Positions 41,667 to 50,025 of a DNA stretch of 64,000 nucleotides are shown in pieces (position 1 is the stretch's first letter; each line of letters starts with the position of its first letter). The notes under the pieces are model-generated. The model worked only from the letters and a program-made list of their open reading frames with translations. It was not told where the DNA came from and did not search any database. The stretch lies in the NCBI GenBank assembly GCA_937884485.1, contig CALGCG010000127.1, positions 23,366 to 87,365 on the forward strand. The letters run 5' to 3'. The position numbers and the translations under genes were made by a program. This stretch comes from an uncultured Bacteroidales bacterium. Lineage in GTDB: Bacteria; Bacteroidota; Bacteroidia; Bacteroidales; P3.

Positions 41667-42887
41667 ATGACAAAATCAGAACAATTCATGGAGATGGAAG
41701 CCCGCTATGGCGCCCATAACTATCATCCGCTGCCCGTCGTTCTCGCCAAGGGTGAGGGCGCTTTCGTATGGGATTGCGAAGGCAAGAAGTACTACGATTT
41801 TCTCTCGGCTTATAGCGCTGTCAATCAGGGCCACTGCCACCCGAAGATTGTAAAGGCTATGTGCGACCAGGCTCATGAACTGACCCTCAGCAGCCGTGCT
41901 TTCTACAACAACTGCCTGGGTGAGTGGGAGAAGTATGTCACCGAGTACTTCGGTTACGACAAGGTGCTGCCCATGAATACCGGTGCCGAAGCCGACGAGA
42001 CGGCCTTGAAGCTGGCCCGCCGCTGGGGTGTGGTGAAGAAAGGCATTCCCAACGACGAAGTGATGATTGTCTGCTGCGAAGGCAACTTCCATGGCCGCAC
42101 CATCACCATCATCACCATGAGCAATGACCCTGAGAGTTATGCCAACTACGGCCCCATGACCCCCGGTTTCCTGCGCATCCCCTACAACGATCCCGACGCC
42201 CTCGAGAAATGCTTGGCTGAGCATGGTAAGAAGGTGGCTGGCTTCTTGGTGGAGCCCATCCAGGGTGAGGCCGGCGTCTATGTGCCTGACGAGGGTTACC
42301 TCAAGAAGTGCTACGACATCTGCAAGAAATACAATGTGCTGTTTATGGCCGACGAGGTGCAGTGCGGTATTGCCCGTACCGGCAAGATGCTGGCTTGCGA
42401 CCACGAAGGTGTGCGTCCCGACCTGCTCATCCTTGGCAAAGCCCTCGGTGGCGGTGTGATGCCTGTCAGCGCTGTGTTGGCCGACGACGACATCATGCTC
42501 AACATCAAGCCCGGCGAGCACGGCTCCACCTTCGGTGGCAACCCCATTGCCGCCAAGGTCTCCATCGCTGCCCTCCAGGTCATTAAGGACGAGCACCTCA
42601 TGGAGAACGCCGAGCGCCTCGGCAAGATCTTCCGCGAGGAAATGAGTGCCTTCAAGAGCCCGATGATTGAGAAGGTGCGCGGCAAAGGCTTGCTCAACGC
42701 CATCATTATCAAGCCCCACAATGGCAAGGAGGCTTGGGATGTGTGCCTGAAGATGCGCGACCTCGGCGTCCTCGCCAAGCCCACCCACCAGCACATCATC
42801 CGCTTTGCTCCCCCGCTGGTCATCACCGAGGAACAACTCCGTGCTGCCATGGAGCTCATCAAAGAAGCTATTAAATCGTTTGAATAA
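41667..42887 (+). CDS. rocD: Ornithine aminotransferase
   Basis: 406 residues, PLP enzyme that converts ornithine and 2-oxoglutarate to glutamate semialdehyde and glutamate. The N-terminus GAHNYHPLPVVLAKGEGAFVWD, NTGAEADETALKLAR, GNFHGRT, EPIQGEAGVYVPD, MADEVQCGIARTGKM and the lysine in LILGKALGGGVMPVSAVL (PLP Schiff base) are as expected for ornithine--oxo-acid transaminases. Connects arginine/ornithine and proline/glutamate pools. Single gene with promoter and terminator of its own. Confidence 0.95.
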   Translation: MTKSEQFMEMEARYGAHNYHPLPVVLAKGEGAFVWDCEGKKYYDFLSAYSAVNQGHCHPKIVKAMCDQAHELTLSSRAFYNNCLGEWEKYVTEYFGYDKVLPMNTGAEADETALKLARRWGVVKKGIPNDEVMIVCCEGNFHGRTITIITMSNDPESYANYGPMTPGFLRIPYNDPDALEKCLAEHGKKVAGFLVEPIQGEAGVYVPDEGYLKKCYDICKKYNVLFMADEVQCGIARTGKMLACDHEGVRPDLLILGKALGGGVMPVSAVLADDDIMLNIKPGEHGSTFGGNPIAAKVSIAALQVIKDEHLMENAERLGKIFREEMSAFKSPMIEKVRGKGLLNAIIIKPHNGKEAWDVCLKMRDLGVLAKPTHQHIIRFAPPLVITEEQLRAAMELIKEAIKSFE

Positions 42888-42913
42888 GAAATTGTCCAGA
42901 TTTCGACGAGAAA

Positions 42914-42947
42914 GGGCGATCCCTCCTGAGGGGTCGCCCTTTTTTTT
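42914..42947 (+). terminator. Rho-independent terminator after rocD
   Basis: GGGCGATCCC (42914-42923), loop TCCTGA, GGGGTCGCCC (42930-42939) with one G-T pair, then T8. The T run touches the end of the convergent M23 gene. Confidence 0.9.
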
Positions 42948-44601
42948 ATTTTGTCATGGAGAACATCTTGGTGGTGCTGTTGCCGCAGGCATCCGTGACC
43001 ACCACGCGAAGCTCGTTGCGGCCTGCCTTGACTTTTCCCCCTTCGCCAATGACAAGCGTGGCGCTTTTGCCGTCGTATTCAGCCAGGATCCATTGGCCGT
43101 TGAGGTAGCAGTTATAGGTGTCGATGCCACTGAGGTTGTCGCTGATACGTACCATTATTGCGTTGGCTCTCAGACGTCCACCGTCCTTGAAGTTGACGGG
43201 GGCAATGTGTGGTGCAGTGGTGTCTAAGGTGACGGCAAAGCGACCCCAGTCGCGTACCTCGGCGGTATACCACTCGCCGTTTTTCCGGGTCGTGCAGGCG
43301 GTCTCTTTTTTGCCGTCAATTCGCACAATGACAGCATGTTCTGCACTGGAGGTGGCTTTGATGGAGAGGGTGTACCTCTTGTTCGGTGGCTGCGGATTGT
43401 CGTTGGTTTCGACGGTGCATATCGGAGAAAGATATTGGGGAGCCGGGGAGGTGTACATGCTCAGGTGGTCATTGGCATAGAGTGTGTTGGCGGGCATGAT
43501 TAGTTTCATTTGTTCGCCATTGACTTTCAATGGTCTGGAATATTCAACGGGGTAAGTGTTGCGTTTTTTCGCGGGAACCGCGTCGGGCGGTGTTGCGGTT
43601 GGCAGGGCCTTGACATTGAAGCTGCGTTCGGCGAGATTGCCTTTGATGTCGTAGACACGCACGGTGATGCCATGCTCGGTGCCTTCCGCAAAACGCATCC
43701 AGCCGTCGCCGTGGCACACCGCTATCCATTCGCCCAAGGCTCCTGGCAGCTTGCGCGTCAGTATATATGGTTCGCGTGTGCGTGCGTAGTGGGCGAAGTC
43801 AATCAGTGCGTTGGACATGCGGCTGCTGTCCAAGGGGAAACCTGTGGCGGTGAGACGGAAAAAGAGCATGCCGTCGACGTAGATGTCCATGCGGTCGAAG
43901 CCGTTGCGCTGGGTGGAGCCTTCGGCGGCATCGGTGGCATAGACGCCAAGGTGGAACGGCCCGGCGATGGAAACCTCGTCGTCCTTTCCCAGTGCAAGGG
44001 GCTCTCCTGCAGAAGGATATAGGCGTATGCCCCTTATGATGGGGGCGATGTTGTCGGTGTAGGGCAGGCCGAAAAGCAGGGGATTGATGGTGCGGCCGTC
44101 TTTGCGCAACTCAAAATGGAGGTGGGGACCTCCGCTGCTGCCGCTGTTGCCGCTGTAGGCTATCACCTGGCCTTTCATCACGGGCAACGTTCCCTCGGGA
44201 AGCTCGCGTACCAGGCTGTAAGTATGGTCTTTGTATTGCTCGCGTTTGACATAGCGCCCGATTTCCCCGGCATAGCCGTCGAGGTGCATATATACCGATG
44301 TGTAGCCGTTGGGATGCTTGACATACAGCATCTTGCCGCCGCCCCAGGGTGAGATTCTCACACCGCACACGTAGCCGTCGGCCACGGCGTAGACGGGCTT
44401 TCCGACGGCGCCTCCGGTGCGTATGTCGAGGCCGGTGTGGAAGTGCCCCATGCGTATCTCGGAAAAAGTGGCGGAAAGACCTATGTCGCCATCGAGTGGC
44501 AGGCGGAAATAGCCCTGTGGCAACTCCTGGCAGTTAAGAGTTAAGAGGTATGAGTTAAGAGTTAGGCTGACGCAGGCAAGAATTCTGAAAAAACGTTTCA
44601 T
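42946..44601 (-). CDS. M23 family peptidase (LytM-type), exported
   Basis: 551 residues. Cell-wall endopeptidase family. Zinc motifs HTGLDI (HxxxD, about residues 54-59) and HLHFE (PHLHFELRKDGR, about residues 150), within a LytM domain of residues ~38-170; the rest (~370 residues) is beta-rich and may mediate binding or regulation. The signal peptide is odd: residues 12-24 (SLTLNSYLLTLNC) are encoded by a copy of the AGTTAAGAG-type repeat (44531-44566). It overlaps the GH29 gene start-to-stop by 4 bp, so both are co-translated. Confidence 0.9.
   Translation of the reverse strand: MKRFFRILACVSLTLNSYLLTLNCQELPQGYFRLPLDGDIGLSATFSEIRMGHFHTGLDIRTGGAVGKPVYAVADGYVCGVRISPWGGGKMLYVKHPNGYTSVYMHLDGYAGEIGRYVKREQYKDHTYSLVRELPEGTLPVMKGQVIAYSGNSGSSGGPHLHFELRKDGRTINPLLFGLPYTDNIAPIIRGIRLYPSAGEPLALGKDDEVSIAGPFHLGVYATDAAEGSTQRNGFDRMDIYVDGMLFFRLTATGFPLDSSRMSNALIDFAHYARTREPYILTRKLPGALGEWIAVCHGDGWMRFAEGTEHGITVRVYDIKGNLAERSFNVKALPTATPPDAVPAKKRNTYPVEYSRPLKVNGEQMKLIMPANTLYANDHLSMYTSPAPQYLSPICTVETNDNPQPPNKRYTLSIKATSSAEHAVIVRIDGKKETACTTRKNGEWYTAEVRDWGRFAVTLDTTAPHIAPVNFKDGGRLRANAIMVRISDNLSGIDTYNCYLNGQWILAEYDGKSATLVIGEGGKVKAGRNELRVVVTDACGNSTTKMFSMTK
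44531..44566. repeat. AGTTAAGAG-type repeat inside the M23 signal-peptide codons
   Basis: Plus strand CAGTTAAGAG, then AGTTAAGAG, GTATGAG, TTAAGAGTTAG. It matches the repeat after folP (1457-1489) with about one difference over 33 bp. Here it lies in frame and codes for a hydrophobic stretch usable as signal-peptide core. Confidence 0.8.
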
Positions 44602-46016
44602 CGTGCTGAGTTATAGAGTGCTATGCGGTTGATGACTGGCGGGGCCATGCCCTCGAACTGGAATATGACACGGCGCCATTTGACGGGGTGGGGGAGACGG
44701 ATGATGCGTTTGTAACCAACTGTGGTACAGGCGGGTTCGTCTCCGTCGGTGTAGGAATAGAGTCCATCGCCGAAATCATAAAGCAGTTTGACGCTGGTTA
44801 TGCGCTGGCCCAGAGGAATATACTCCTGTATGACGATGATGTCGAACTCGGTCACGGAGTCCATCTCCAGCGTCAGTTCGGCGCTTTTCCCGGTGGCGGC
44901 CCAATAGGTGTGATAGGACGTGTCGAGCACGTTTTTTGCTTTGTGGCCCGGACGGTGCCAGGCATTGACTTTGGCGTTCTGTGCCAGGTCGTTGGCGAAA
45001 ATGCGGTCGCGCTCGGCGCGGAAGGCCACAAGCACGGCGCTGTCCTCGGCGCAGATGCGGCCGTTGGTGTCCGGCGGCACGTTGAGCAGCAGCAACCCGT
45101 TGCGCCCCACGGAGTTGAAGTATATCTCCATCAGCTCGTCCACCAACTTGGGATGCTCGCCGGGATGCCAGAACCACCCGGGGCGGATGCTGACGTCCAC
45201 CTCGGCCGGAACCCACTGGCTGCCACCTTGATGGCCCACCGTCAGCACTTCGGGGGCAGGTTTGTTGTCGGAAGGGGTGGCCCCTTCGGTATTGAGGGTG
45301 CTCCAGCAGGTCTCGCCCGCGCGGCCTTCCTCGTTGCCCACCCAGCGGCAGCCCGGACCGATGTCGCTGAAGACTATGCATTGGGTGTTTAACTCGCTCA
45401 TAGTATGCATGAAACGGGGCCAGTCGTAGTTCTGCTTCTTGCCATTGGGGCCTTCGCCGCAGGCGCCGTCGAACCACTGTTCGAACAGGGGGCCATAGTT
45501 GGTGTGCACCTCGCGCAGGGCGTTGACAAACACGTCGTTGTACTCCTCGGTGCCATAGGCGGGATGGTTGCGGTCCCAGGGCGAGATGTAGACTCCGGCC
45601 TTCACCCGGCCCCGGCAGGCATCGGTGAACGCCCGCAGAATATCGCCATTCCCCTCATTCCATGTGCTTTGCGCCACGGTGTGAGTGCTGAAAGCGCTCG
45701 GCCACAGGCAGAACCCGTCGTGGTGTTTGGCGGTGAGAATAATGCCCTGCATGCCAGCCTGTTTGGCCACGTCGACCCACTGGCGGCAGTCCAGTGCGCG
45801 AGGATGGAAAAGACTCTCGGGCTCGGAGCCGTCGCCCCATTCGGCGCCGCTGAAGGTGTTGGGGCCGAAATGACAGAACATGTTGATTTCCATGCGTTGC
45901 CACGCCAGCTGCTGCGGCGTGGGCACGGGCCCGAACGGTTCGATGGTTTCGGTACATGACGACGCCAGCGCCAGAGGTGTCAGTGCAATCATCAGGCGTA
46001 GGGTCCGGTGTTTCAT
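44598..46016 (-). CDS. Alpha-L-fucosidase, GH29 family, lipoprotein
   Basis: 472 residues. Signal peptide with lipobox LASSC, so exported and lipid-anchored. GH29 core: EINMFCHFGPNTFSGAEWG, GIILTAKHHDGFCLWPS, VKAGVYISPWDRNHP and the nucleophile Asp in YGPLFEQWFDGACGEG. A C-terminal F5/8-like or beta-sandwich part follows residue ~350. Releases L-fucose from host glycans (mucin, N-glycans) or plant glycans. Precedes the M23 gene with a 4-bp overlap; no susCD or other PUL genes nearby, so it is a stand-alone fucosidase. Confidence 0.92.
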   Translation of the reverse strand: MKHRTLRLMIALTPLALASSCTETIEPFGPVPTPQQLAWQRMEINMFCHFGPNTFSGAEWGDGSEPESLFHPRALDCRQWVDVAKQAGMQGIILTAKHHDGFCLWPSAFSTHTVAQSTWNEGNGDILRAFTDACRGRVKAGVYISPWDRNHPAYGTEEYNDVFVNALREVHTNYGPLFEQWFDGACGEGPNGKKQNYDWPRFMHTMSELNTQCIVFSDIGPGCRWVGNEEGRAGETCWSTLNTEGATPSDNKPAPEVLTVGHQGGSQWVPAEVDVSIRPGWFWHPGEHPKLVDELMEIYFNSVGRNGLLLLNVPPDTNGRICAEDSAVLVAFRAERDRIFANDLAQNAKVNAWHRPGHKAKNVLDTSYHTYWAATGKSAELTLEMDSVTEFDIIVIQEYIPLGQRITSVKLLYDFGDGLYSYTDGDEPACTTVGYKRIIRLPHPVKWRRVIFQFEGMAPPVINRIALYNSAR

Positions 46017-46035
46017 AAAAAAGGATTGCAGTCAG

Positions 46036-46545
46036 TTAGATACGTCGTCCCCAGCGGGCATATTCGGTGTCCATGGGCACATACTGTATAGCCGAGCAGT
46101 CGTGGATGAGCCATTTGGCCGGTTTGCTGGAGACCAGGAGGCGGTGTTCCTTGATGAGCGCCAGCATTCGGCGCTGGTGGGTGATGAAACGGTCGCGGTC
46201 GAGGGCGATGTTCTCCAGCAGCGGCACATATTCGTTGGGGTCGAAGTCGGGATTGCATTCCAGAATCCAATCCACAAATGCTTCGTTATTAATGGATTTG
46301 TCTATCAGGTCGGGGTAGATGTCGTTGAATGAGCGGCGGTATTCCTCGCTGATGCCGGTACGCAGCTTGATGTTGTTCCAGATGCGGTCATAAGTCCCGT
46401 CGAGAATCTTGCGGTGGGCTTCCGACTCATCGCGCAGTGTCTTTTCCTGTTTGTTGTAGTAGACCGACAGGAAATGCGCCGCGATTCCCACCGGAATGAG
46501 AATCAGCACAAGCAGCACCACGAGGACTATAATCCAACCAATCAT
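46036..46545 (-). CDS. Membrane-anchored protein, LemA-like
   Basis: 169 residues from ATG 46543-46545, which opens a strongly hydrophobic helix (MIGWIIVLVVLLVLILIPVGIAAHFLS); upstream codons run into the promoter. After the anchor comes a helical part (YYNKQEKTLRDESEAHRKILDGTYDRIWNNIKLRTGISEEYRRSFNDIYPDLI) resembling LemA-type helical proteins, ending WLIHDCSAIQYVPMDTEYARWGRRI. Similar proteins also occur in phages, as far as I recall. Function unknown. 19 bp before the GH29 start, with a -7 box upstream. Confidence 0.7.
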   Translation of the reverse strand: MIGWIIVLVVLLVLILIPVGIAAHFLSVYYNKQEKTLRDESEAHRKILDGTYDRIWNNIKLRTGISEEYRRSFNDIYPDLIDKSINNEAFVDWILECNPDFDPNEYVPLLENIALDRDRFITHQRRMLALIKEHRLLVSSKPAKWLIHDCSAIQYVPMDTEYARWGRRI

Positions 46546-46581
46546 TCTTTTATAAAAAGCTATTTTTTGAAATTCAAGACT

Positions 46582-46589
46582 GCAAAGAT
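46582..46589 (-). promoter_or_regulatory. -7 box upstream of the LemA-like gene
   Basis: On the minus strand TATCTTTG at 46582-46589, 36 bp before the start codon; no clear TTTG partner at 19-21 bp. Confidence 0.55.
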
Positions 46590-46783
46590 ACGAAATAAAA
46601 TCGGATTTCGGCGCCATGACGTTCAATTTTGTTTCGGATTTTTGTTTGCAAAGTCGCTAAAGTGCATAAAACAAGTACTTTGCATTGTTAAAATATTCTT
46701 CTTTCGGGCATGTTTTCCCACCTTGGAAAAACCGCCAAAATAGCTCATTCGCAACTGACTGAAAAACAATTCCGTAGTGGTAT

Positions 46784-46851
46784 CATCTTCTTCCCAACTT
46801 CTTACCCTCCTGTTACCCTCTTCGTACCCTCCTTCCCTTGGGAAGAAGATG
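46784..46851. repeat. Family B repeat, copy 3, in a 750-bp gene-free region
   Basis: Arms of 14 bp, CATCTTCTTCCCAA (46784-46797) and TTGGGAAGAAGATG (46838-46851); the inside runs in 11-bp steps (AACTTCTTACC, CTCCTGTTACC, CTCTTCGTACC). The right flank is G-rich (GGTGGGGGAGGGGG near 46867). The rest of 46590-47239 has no gene I can support: a Cys-rich open frame there reads through the repeat and has no domain. Confidence 0.85.
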
Positions 46852-47239
46852 GTAGGTGGAAAGGCGGTGGGGGAGGGGGTTGCGCTGCGAAAGAATGGCC
46901 AGTGGGGACGGAATGCAACGGCATTCTTGTCCGGGACAAAAAACAGGGGGCCACGGTATGTGTACGGAAAGTCGCCAAAGTTTTGATAACATGTGTTTTG
47001 TGTTCTGCCGGAGGCTCGGCGTGCGGGATGGCGGTGCGGGGCGTCTCCTGTCTGTTTTGCGCAGCCCTTCGCGATGACGTGTTTTTTCGTGGATGCCGCA
47101 TGATGCAGGATTGCAAAAAATGTCGAAAAATTGTTGTCCGATGGTGCAAAATATGCCGTTTGGACGTTTTCGACGGCCGAAAAGGTAAAAAATATTGGGC
47201 TGAAAACATGGATGTTGCATTTTTTTTTGAATTAAATTA

Positions 47240-47269
47240 TTGTCATTTGAAAAATTCTTTGTAATATTG
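47240..47269 (+). promoter_or_regulatory. Possible promoter of the porP-like gene
   Basis: TTG (47240-47242), 19 bp, TAATATTG (47262-47269), one base off the TAnnTTTG box; start codon 23 nt downstream. Confidence 0.45.
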
Positions 47270-47292
47270 CAATTTGATTATAGGCCTATAAT

Positions 47293-48306
47293 ATGTCAAA
47301 CAAACGAATGAAAAGGGGACTGAAACATGCGATTCTGGGAGCCATGCTGATGCTGAGCGCAGCGGCTGGAGCTCAGGATGTCGGGTTCTCCCAGTTCTAT
47401 GCCAACCCACTCTATTTGAACCCTGCCTTTGCGGGTTCTGCTGTGGCACCGCGTATCTCGCTGACCTATCGTGCGCAATGGCCGGGATTGGTCAGTGCGT
47501 TCACAACGGTCTCCGCCTCCTACGACCAGTATTTTCCCGACCTTCACGGAGGTTTGGGTTTCATTGTGATGACCGACCGTGTCGGCGACCATGGAGCCTT
47601 GTCTACCAACTCGTTGGGTGCCATGTACTCCTTCCGGTTCCAGCTGAGCCGCGACATCTACATGAGTGCCGCCTTGCAGGCCACGATTGTCAATACGCAC
47701 CTGAAATGGGACGAAAATCTGCGCTTCCCCGACCAGATTGATCCCGAGTTGGGTTTCTCCTATAACACCGGCGCCACGCCTCCCGACAAGCTGAGCCAGT
47801 GGACTCCCGACTTCAATGCCGGTCTCTTGGTCAATGGTTCGAAATGGTATGCCGGCATTGCCGCCGCGCACCTCACACAGCCCAATGTTGCTTTCTATTC
47901 CACCGACCCGGTGCCGATGAAGTTCACCGTCCATGCCGGAGGATTGATTAACGTGGCCGAAGAGGGCCGTCGCCAGTCGTCGCTCGGTTTGGGCACGCCC
48001 ATTATCTCGCCCAATATCGTCTACCAGTATCAGGGCGGGTTCCACTATTTTAATTATGGTGTCTACCTCGACTGGATGCCTTTCCTGGTGGGTGTATGGT
48101 TCCGCCACGGAACGGAGAACACCGATGCATTCATCTTCCAGGTGGGCGTGCAGCAGGACTACTTCAAGGTGGGCTACAGCTACGACGTGACGGTGTCGAA
48201 GCTGGCCAACAGCACCGCCGGAGCACACGAGATTACCGCCGGATTCCTGCTGCCCGTGCCCGAGCACAAGAAGAAGGTCAAGGCCATCCGCTGCCCCTCC
48301 TTCTGA
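47293..48306 (+). CDS. PorP/SprF family type IX secretion outer-membrane protein
   Basis: 337 residues. Signal peptide ending AAAGAQ, then DVGFSQFYANPLYLNPAFAGSAVAPRISLTYRAQWPGL, the N-terminal hallmark of PorP/SprF proteins (first strands of an outer-membrane beta barrel that helps anchor or export T9SS cargo). The rest alternates aromatic-rich strands to the C-terminus. Paired with gldJ 58 bp downstream, an arrangement known for T9SS gene pairs; porK/L/M/N-type neighbours are absent. Confidence 0.93.
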   Translation: MSNKRMKRGLKHAILGAMLMLSAAAGAQDVGFSQFYANPLYLNPAFAGSAVAPRISLTYRAQWPGLVSAFTTVSASYDQYFPDLHGGLGFIVMTDRVGDHGALSTNSLGAMYSFRFQLSRDIYMSAALQATIVNTHLKWDENLRFPDQIDPELGFSYNTGATPPDKLSQWTPDFNAGLLVNGSKWYAGIAAAHLTQPNVAFYSTDPVPMKFTVHAGGLINVAEEGRRQSSLGLGTPIISPNIVYQYQGGFHYFNYGVYLDWMPFLVGVWFRHGTENTDAFIFQVGVQQDYFKVGYSYDVTVSKLANSTAGAHEITAGFLLPVPEHKKKVKAIRCPSF

Positions 48307-48312
48307 CGCAAT

Positions 48313-48338
48313 GAAACTTTTTTTGAAAAAAAACGTTA
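48313..48338 (+). promoter_or_regulatory. Weak promoter-like element before gldJ (TGAAACT ... CGTTA)
   Basis: CGTTA at 48334-48338 with AAACT 15 bp upstream (48314-48318) in the context TGAAACTTTTT. It shares CGTTA and the spacing with the CAATA elements but not the first box. A similar TGAAACATTTTT with CGTTT stands before lon. May reflect a variant of the same promoter class or chance. Confidence 0.3.
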
Positions 48339-48364
48339 TAAAGACAAATAAAATAAATAGAAAT

Positions 48365-49951
48365 ATGAAAGTGTTCAAATTCTCGAGCCTGATGTTGGCT
48401 TCTGTGATGCTTCTGGCCTCGTGTGGTAACAAGGCCGGCCAGTCTGAGACCACAGGGTGGAACTACAATGACCCGCAGTGGGGTGGCTACGATGTCTCCA
48501 ACCGCACCAACCAGACCACGGCGCCCGGACTGGTGTTCATCGAAGGCGGCTCGTTCGTCATGGGACATGTCAACGAGGACACCCGCTACACATGGGACAA
48601 TGTGGCCCACACCGTCACTGTCTCCTCCTTCTACATGGACGAGACCGAGGTGAGCAACAAGCAGTACGGCGAGTTTGTCTACTGGATGCGCCGCGCCTAT
48701 GGCGAGGAGTACCCCGAGAAAGTGGCAGCCATCATGCCCGACACGGCAGCCTGGCGCGACCGTCTGGCTTGGCGTGAGAGTTTTGTCGACCATTATTTCC
48801 AGAGCCCCAGCTACCAGGACTATCCCGTGGTGGGCGTCTCCTGGAACCAGGCCATGGCTTTCTGCACATGGCGTACCGACCGTGTCAACGAGAAGTTGCT
48901 CGTCGACATGGGCATCCTTATGCTCGACCAGGAAAACCTCGGTACCAACGCTTTCCAGACCGATATCTATCTGGCTGGTCGCTACGAGGGCGAAACGAAG
49001 CGCGGTATAGAGAACCTCGACCCCGCGGCTGGTGGCGAGGAACGTCAGGTGCGCAAGTCCGACGGTATCCTGTACCCCTACTATCGCCTGCCAACAGAGG
49101 CTGAGTGGGAGTTCGCCGCCCTGGGCATGATTGGCAACACCTACGACGAGCGTGTCACCGAGCACAAGACCTATCCTTGGGCTGGTCATAGCCTGCGCTC
49201 GGCAAACAAGAAATACTACGGCCAGTTCCTTGCCAACTTCAAGCGCACCCGCGGCGATGCCATGGGCGTGGCCGGCAACCTCAACGACGGTTGGGACTAC
49301 ACCTGCCCCGTGAAGTGGTACTTCCCCAACGACTACGGCCTGTACAACATGGCTGGCAACGTCAGCGAGTGGTGCAAGGATGTCTATCGTAAGACCGTCA
49401 ACCCCATTGGTGCCGACGACCTCGACCCCTACCGTGGCAACATCTATATGACCCCCGAGCTGGATGACGACGAGGAAGTCTTCATCGGTGAGGATGGTAT
49501 GATGAAATACAAACCTGTCGACTATCAGGCCGACCGCCGCAACTACCGTCAGGCCGACAATGTCAACTACCTTGACGGCGACCGTTCCTCCAGCCTCGGT
49601 CAGGCCGAGCGTTGGATTGACGATCCTGATGCCGAAGGCGAGGAGGAAGAGTACGAGGAGGAGACCTCGGAAGAGACTTATGAAGAGGAAGGCGAAGAAG
49701 AGGTGGAAAGCGAGGAGCTCACTGGCGAAGACAGCTGGACCAACAAGATGTATCGCCGCAAGGCTACCGACAAGGAGCATCCCACGTCGTCCCTGGTGAA
49801 TAACAAGGTCCGCGTCGTCAAGGGCGGCAGCTGGAAGGATCGCGCCTACTACCTGCAGGCAGCCTCCCGCCGCTACTACGATCAGGACAAGTCGACCTCC
49901 TGGATTGGATTCCGTTGTGCTATGGATCGCCTCGGCTCCCGTGTTCAATAA
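48365..49951 (+). CDS. gldJ: Gliding motility/T9SS lipoprotein GldJ
   Basis: 528 residues from ATG 48365 (MKVFKFSSLMLASVMLLASCGNK, lipobox ASC). Sulfatase-modifying-factor (SUMF1/FGE-like) fold without evidence of FGE catalysis: GLVFIEGGSFVMGHVNED, SSFYMDETEVSNKQYGEFVYWM, YRLPTEAEWEFAALG, YNMAGNVSEWCKDVY, KGGSWKDRAYYLQAASRRYY, STSWIGFRCAMD. Placed with GldJ rather than GldK by the TGWNYNDPQWGGYDV start and length; the call is from family memory, not a search. An acidic, Glu/Asp-rich insert of about 40 residues (near residue 400-440) is unusual. Acts in the periplasmic/outer-membrane T9SS complex. Follows a porP/sprF-like gene. Confidence 0.82.
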   Translation: MKVFKFSSLMLASVMLLASCGNKAGQSETTGWNYNDPQWGGYDVSNRTNQTTAPGLVFIEGGSFVMGHVNEDTRYTWDNVAHTVTVSSFYMDETEVSNKQYGEFVYWMRRAYGEEYPEKVAAIMPDTAAWRDRLAWRESFVDHYFQSPSYQDYPVVGVSWNQAMAFCTWRTDRVNEKLLVDMGILMLDQENLGTNAFQTDIYLAGRYEGETKRGIENLDPAAGGEERQVRKSDGILYPYYRLPTEAEWEFAALGMIGNTYDERVTEHKTYPWAGHSLRSANKKYYGQFLANFKRTRGDAMGVAGNLNDGWDYTCPVKWYFPNDYGLYNMAGNVSEWCKDVYRKTVNPIGADDLDPYRGNIYMTPELDDDEEVFIGEDGMMKYKPVDYQADRRNYRQADNVNYLDGDRSSSLGQAERWIDDPDAEGEEEEYEEETSEETYEEEGEEEVESEELTGEDSWTNKMYRRKATDKEHPTSSLVNNKVRVVKGGSWKDRAYYLQAASRRYYDQDKSTSWIGFRCAMDRLGSRVQ

Positions 49952-49973
49952 GAGATTCATCCATAGTGAAATA

Positions 49974-50001
49974 GTAGAGACGTGGGATTCCACGTCTCTA
50001 C
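49974..50001. repeat. REP-like palindrome between gldJ and the OstA-like gene
   Basis: GTAGAGACGTGG (49974-49985), loop GATT, CCACGTCTCTAC (49990-50001), 12 perfect pairs, followed by ATTATTTTT. Related to the palindrome at 5401-5422. The T-rich tail could make it act as a terminator. Confidence 0.75.
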
Positions 50002-50025
50002 ATTATTTTTAATAACGGCACGCAA

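Noticed and set aside
41432..41689. An 86-codon N-terminal extension of the double ABC ATPase
   Set aside because: The extension would be coded across two divergent TTTG/TAnnTTTG promoters and has no ABC features; the start at MDDKILEVKN fits the family.
44598..46016. Polysaccharide utilization locus around the fucosidase
   Set aside because: No susC/susD, sulfatase, other glycoside hydrolase or regulator lies nearby; neighbours are an M23 peptidase and a LemA-like gene.
46710..47264. A 184-codon Cys-rich open frame before the porP-like gene
   Set aside because: It reads through the family B repeat and the G-rich flank, has no domain and no promoter or leader of its own.
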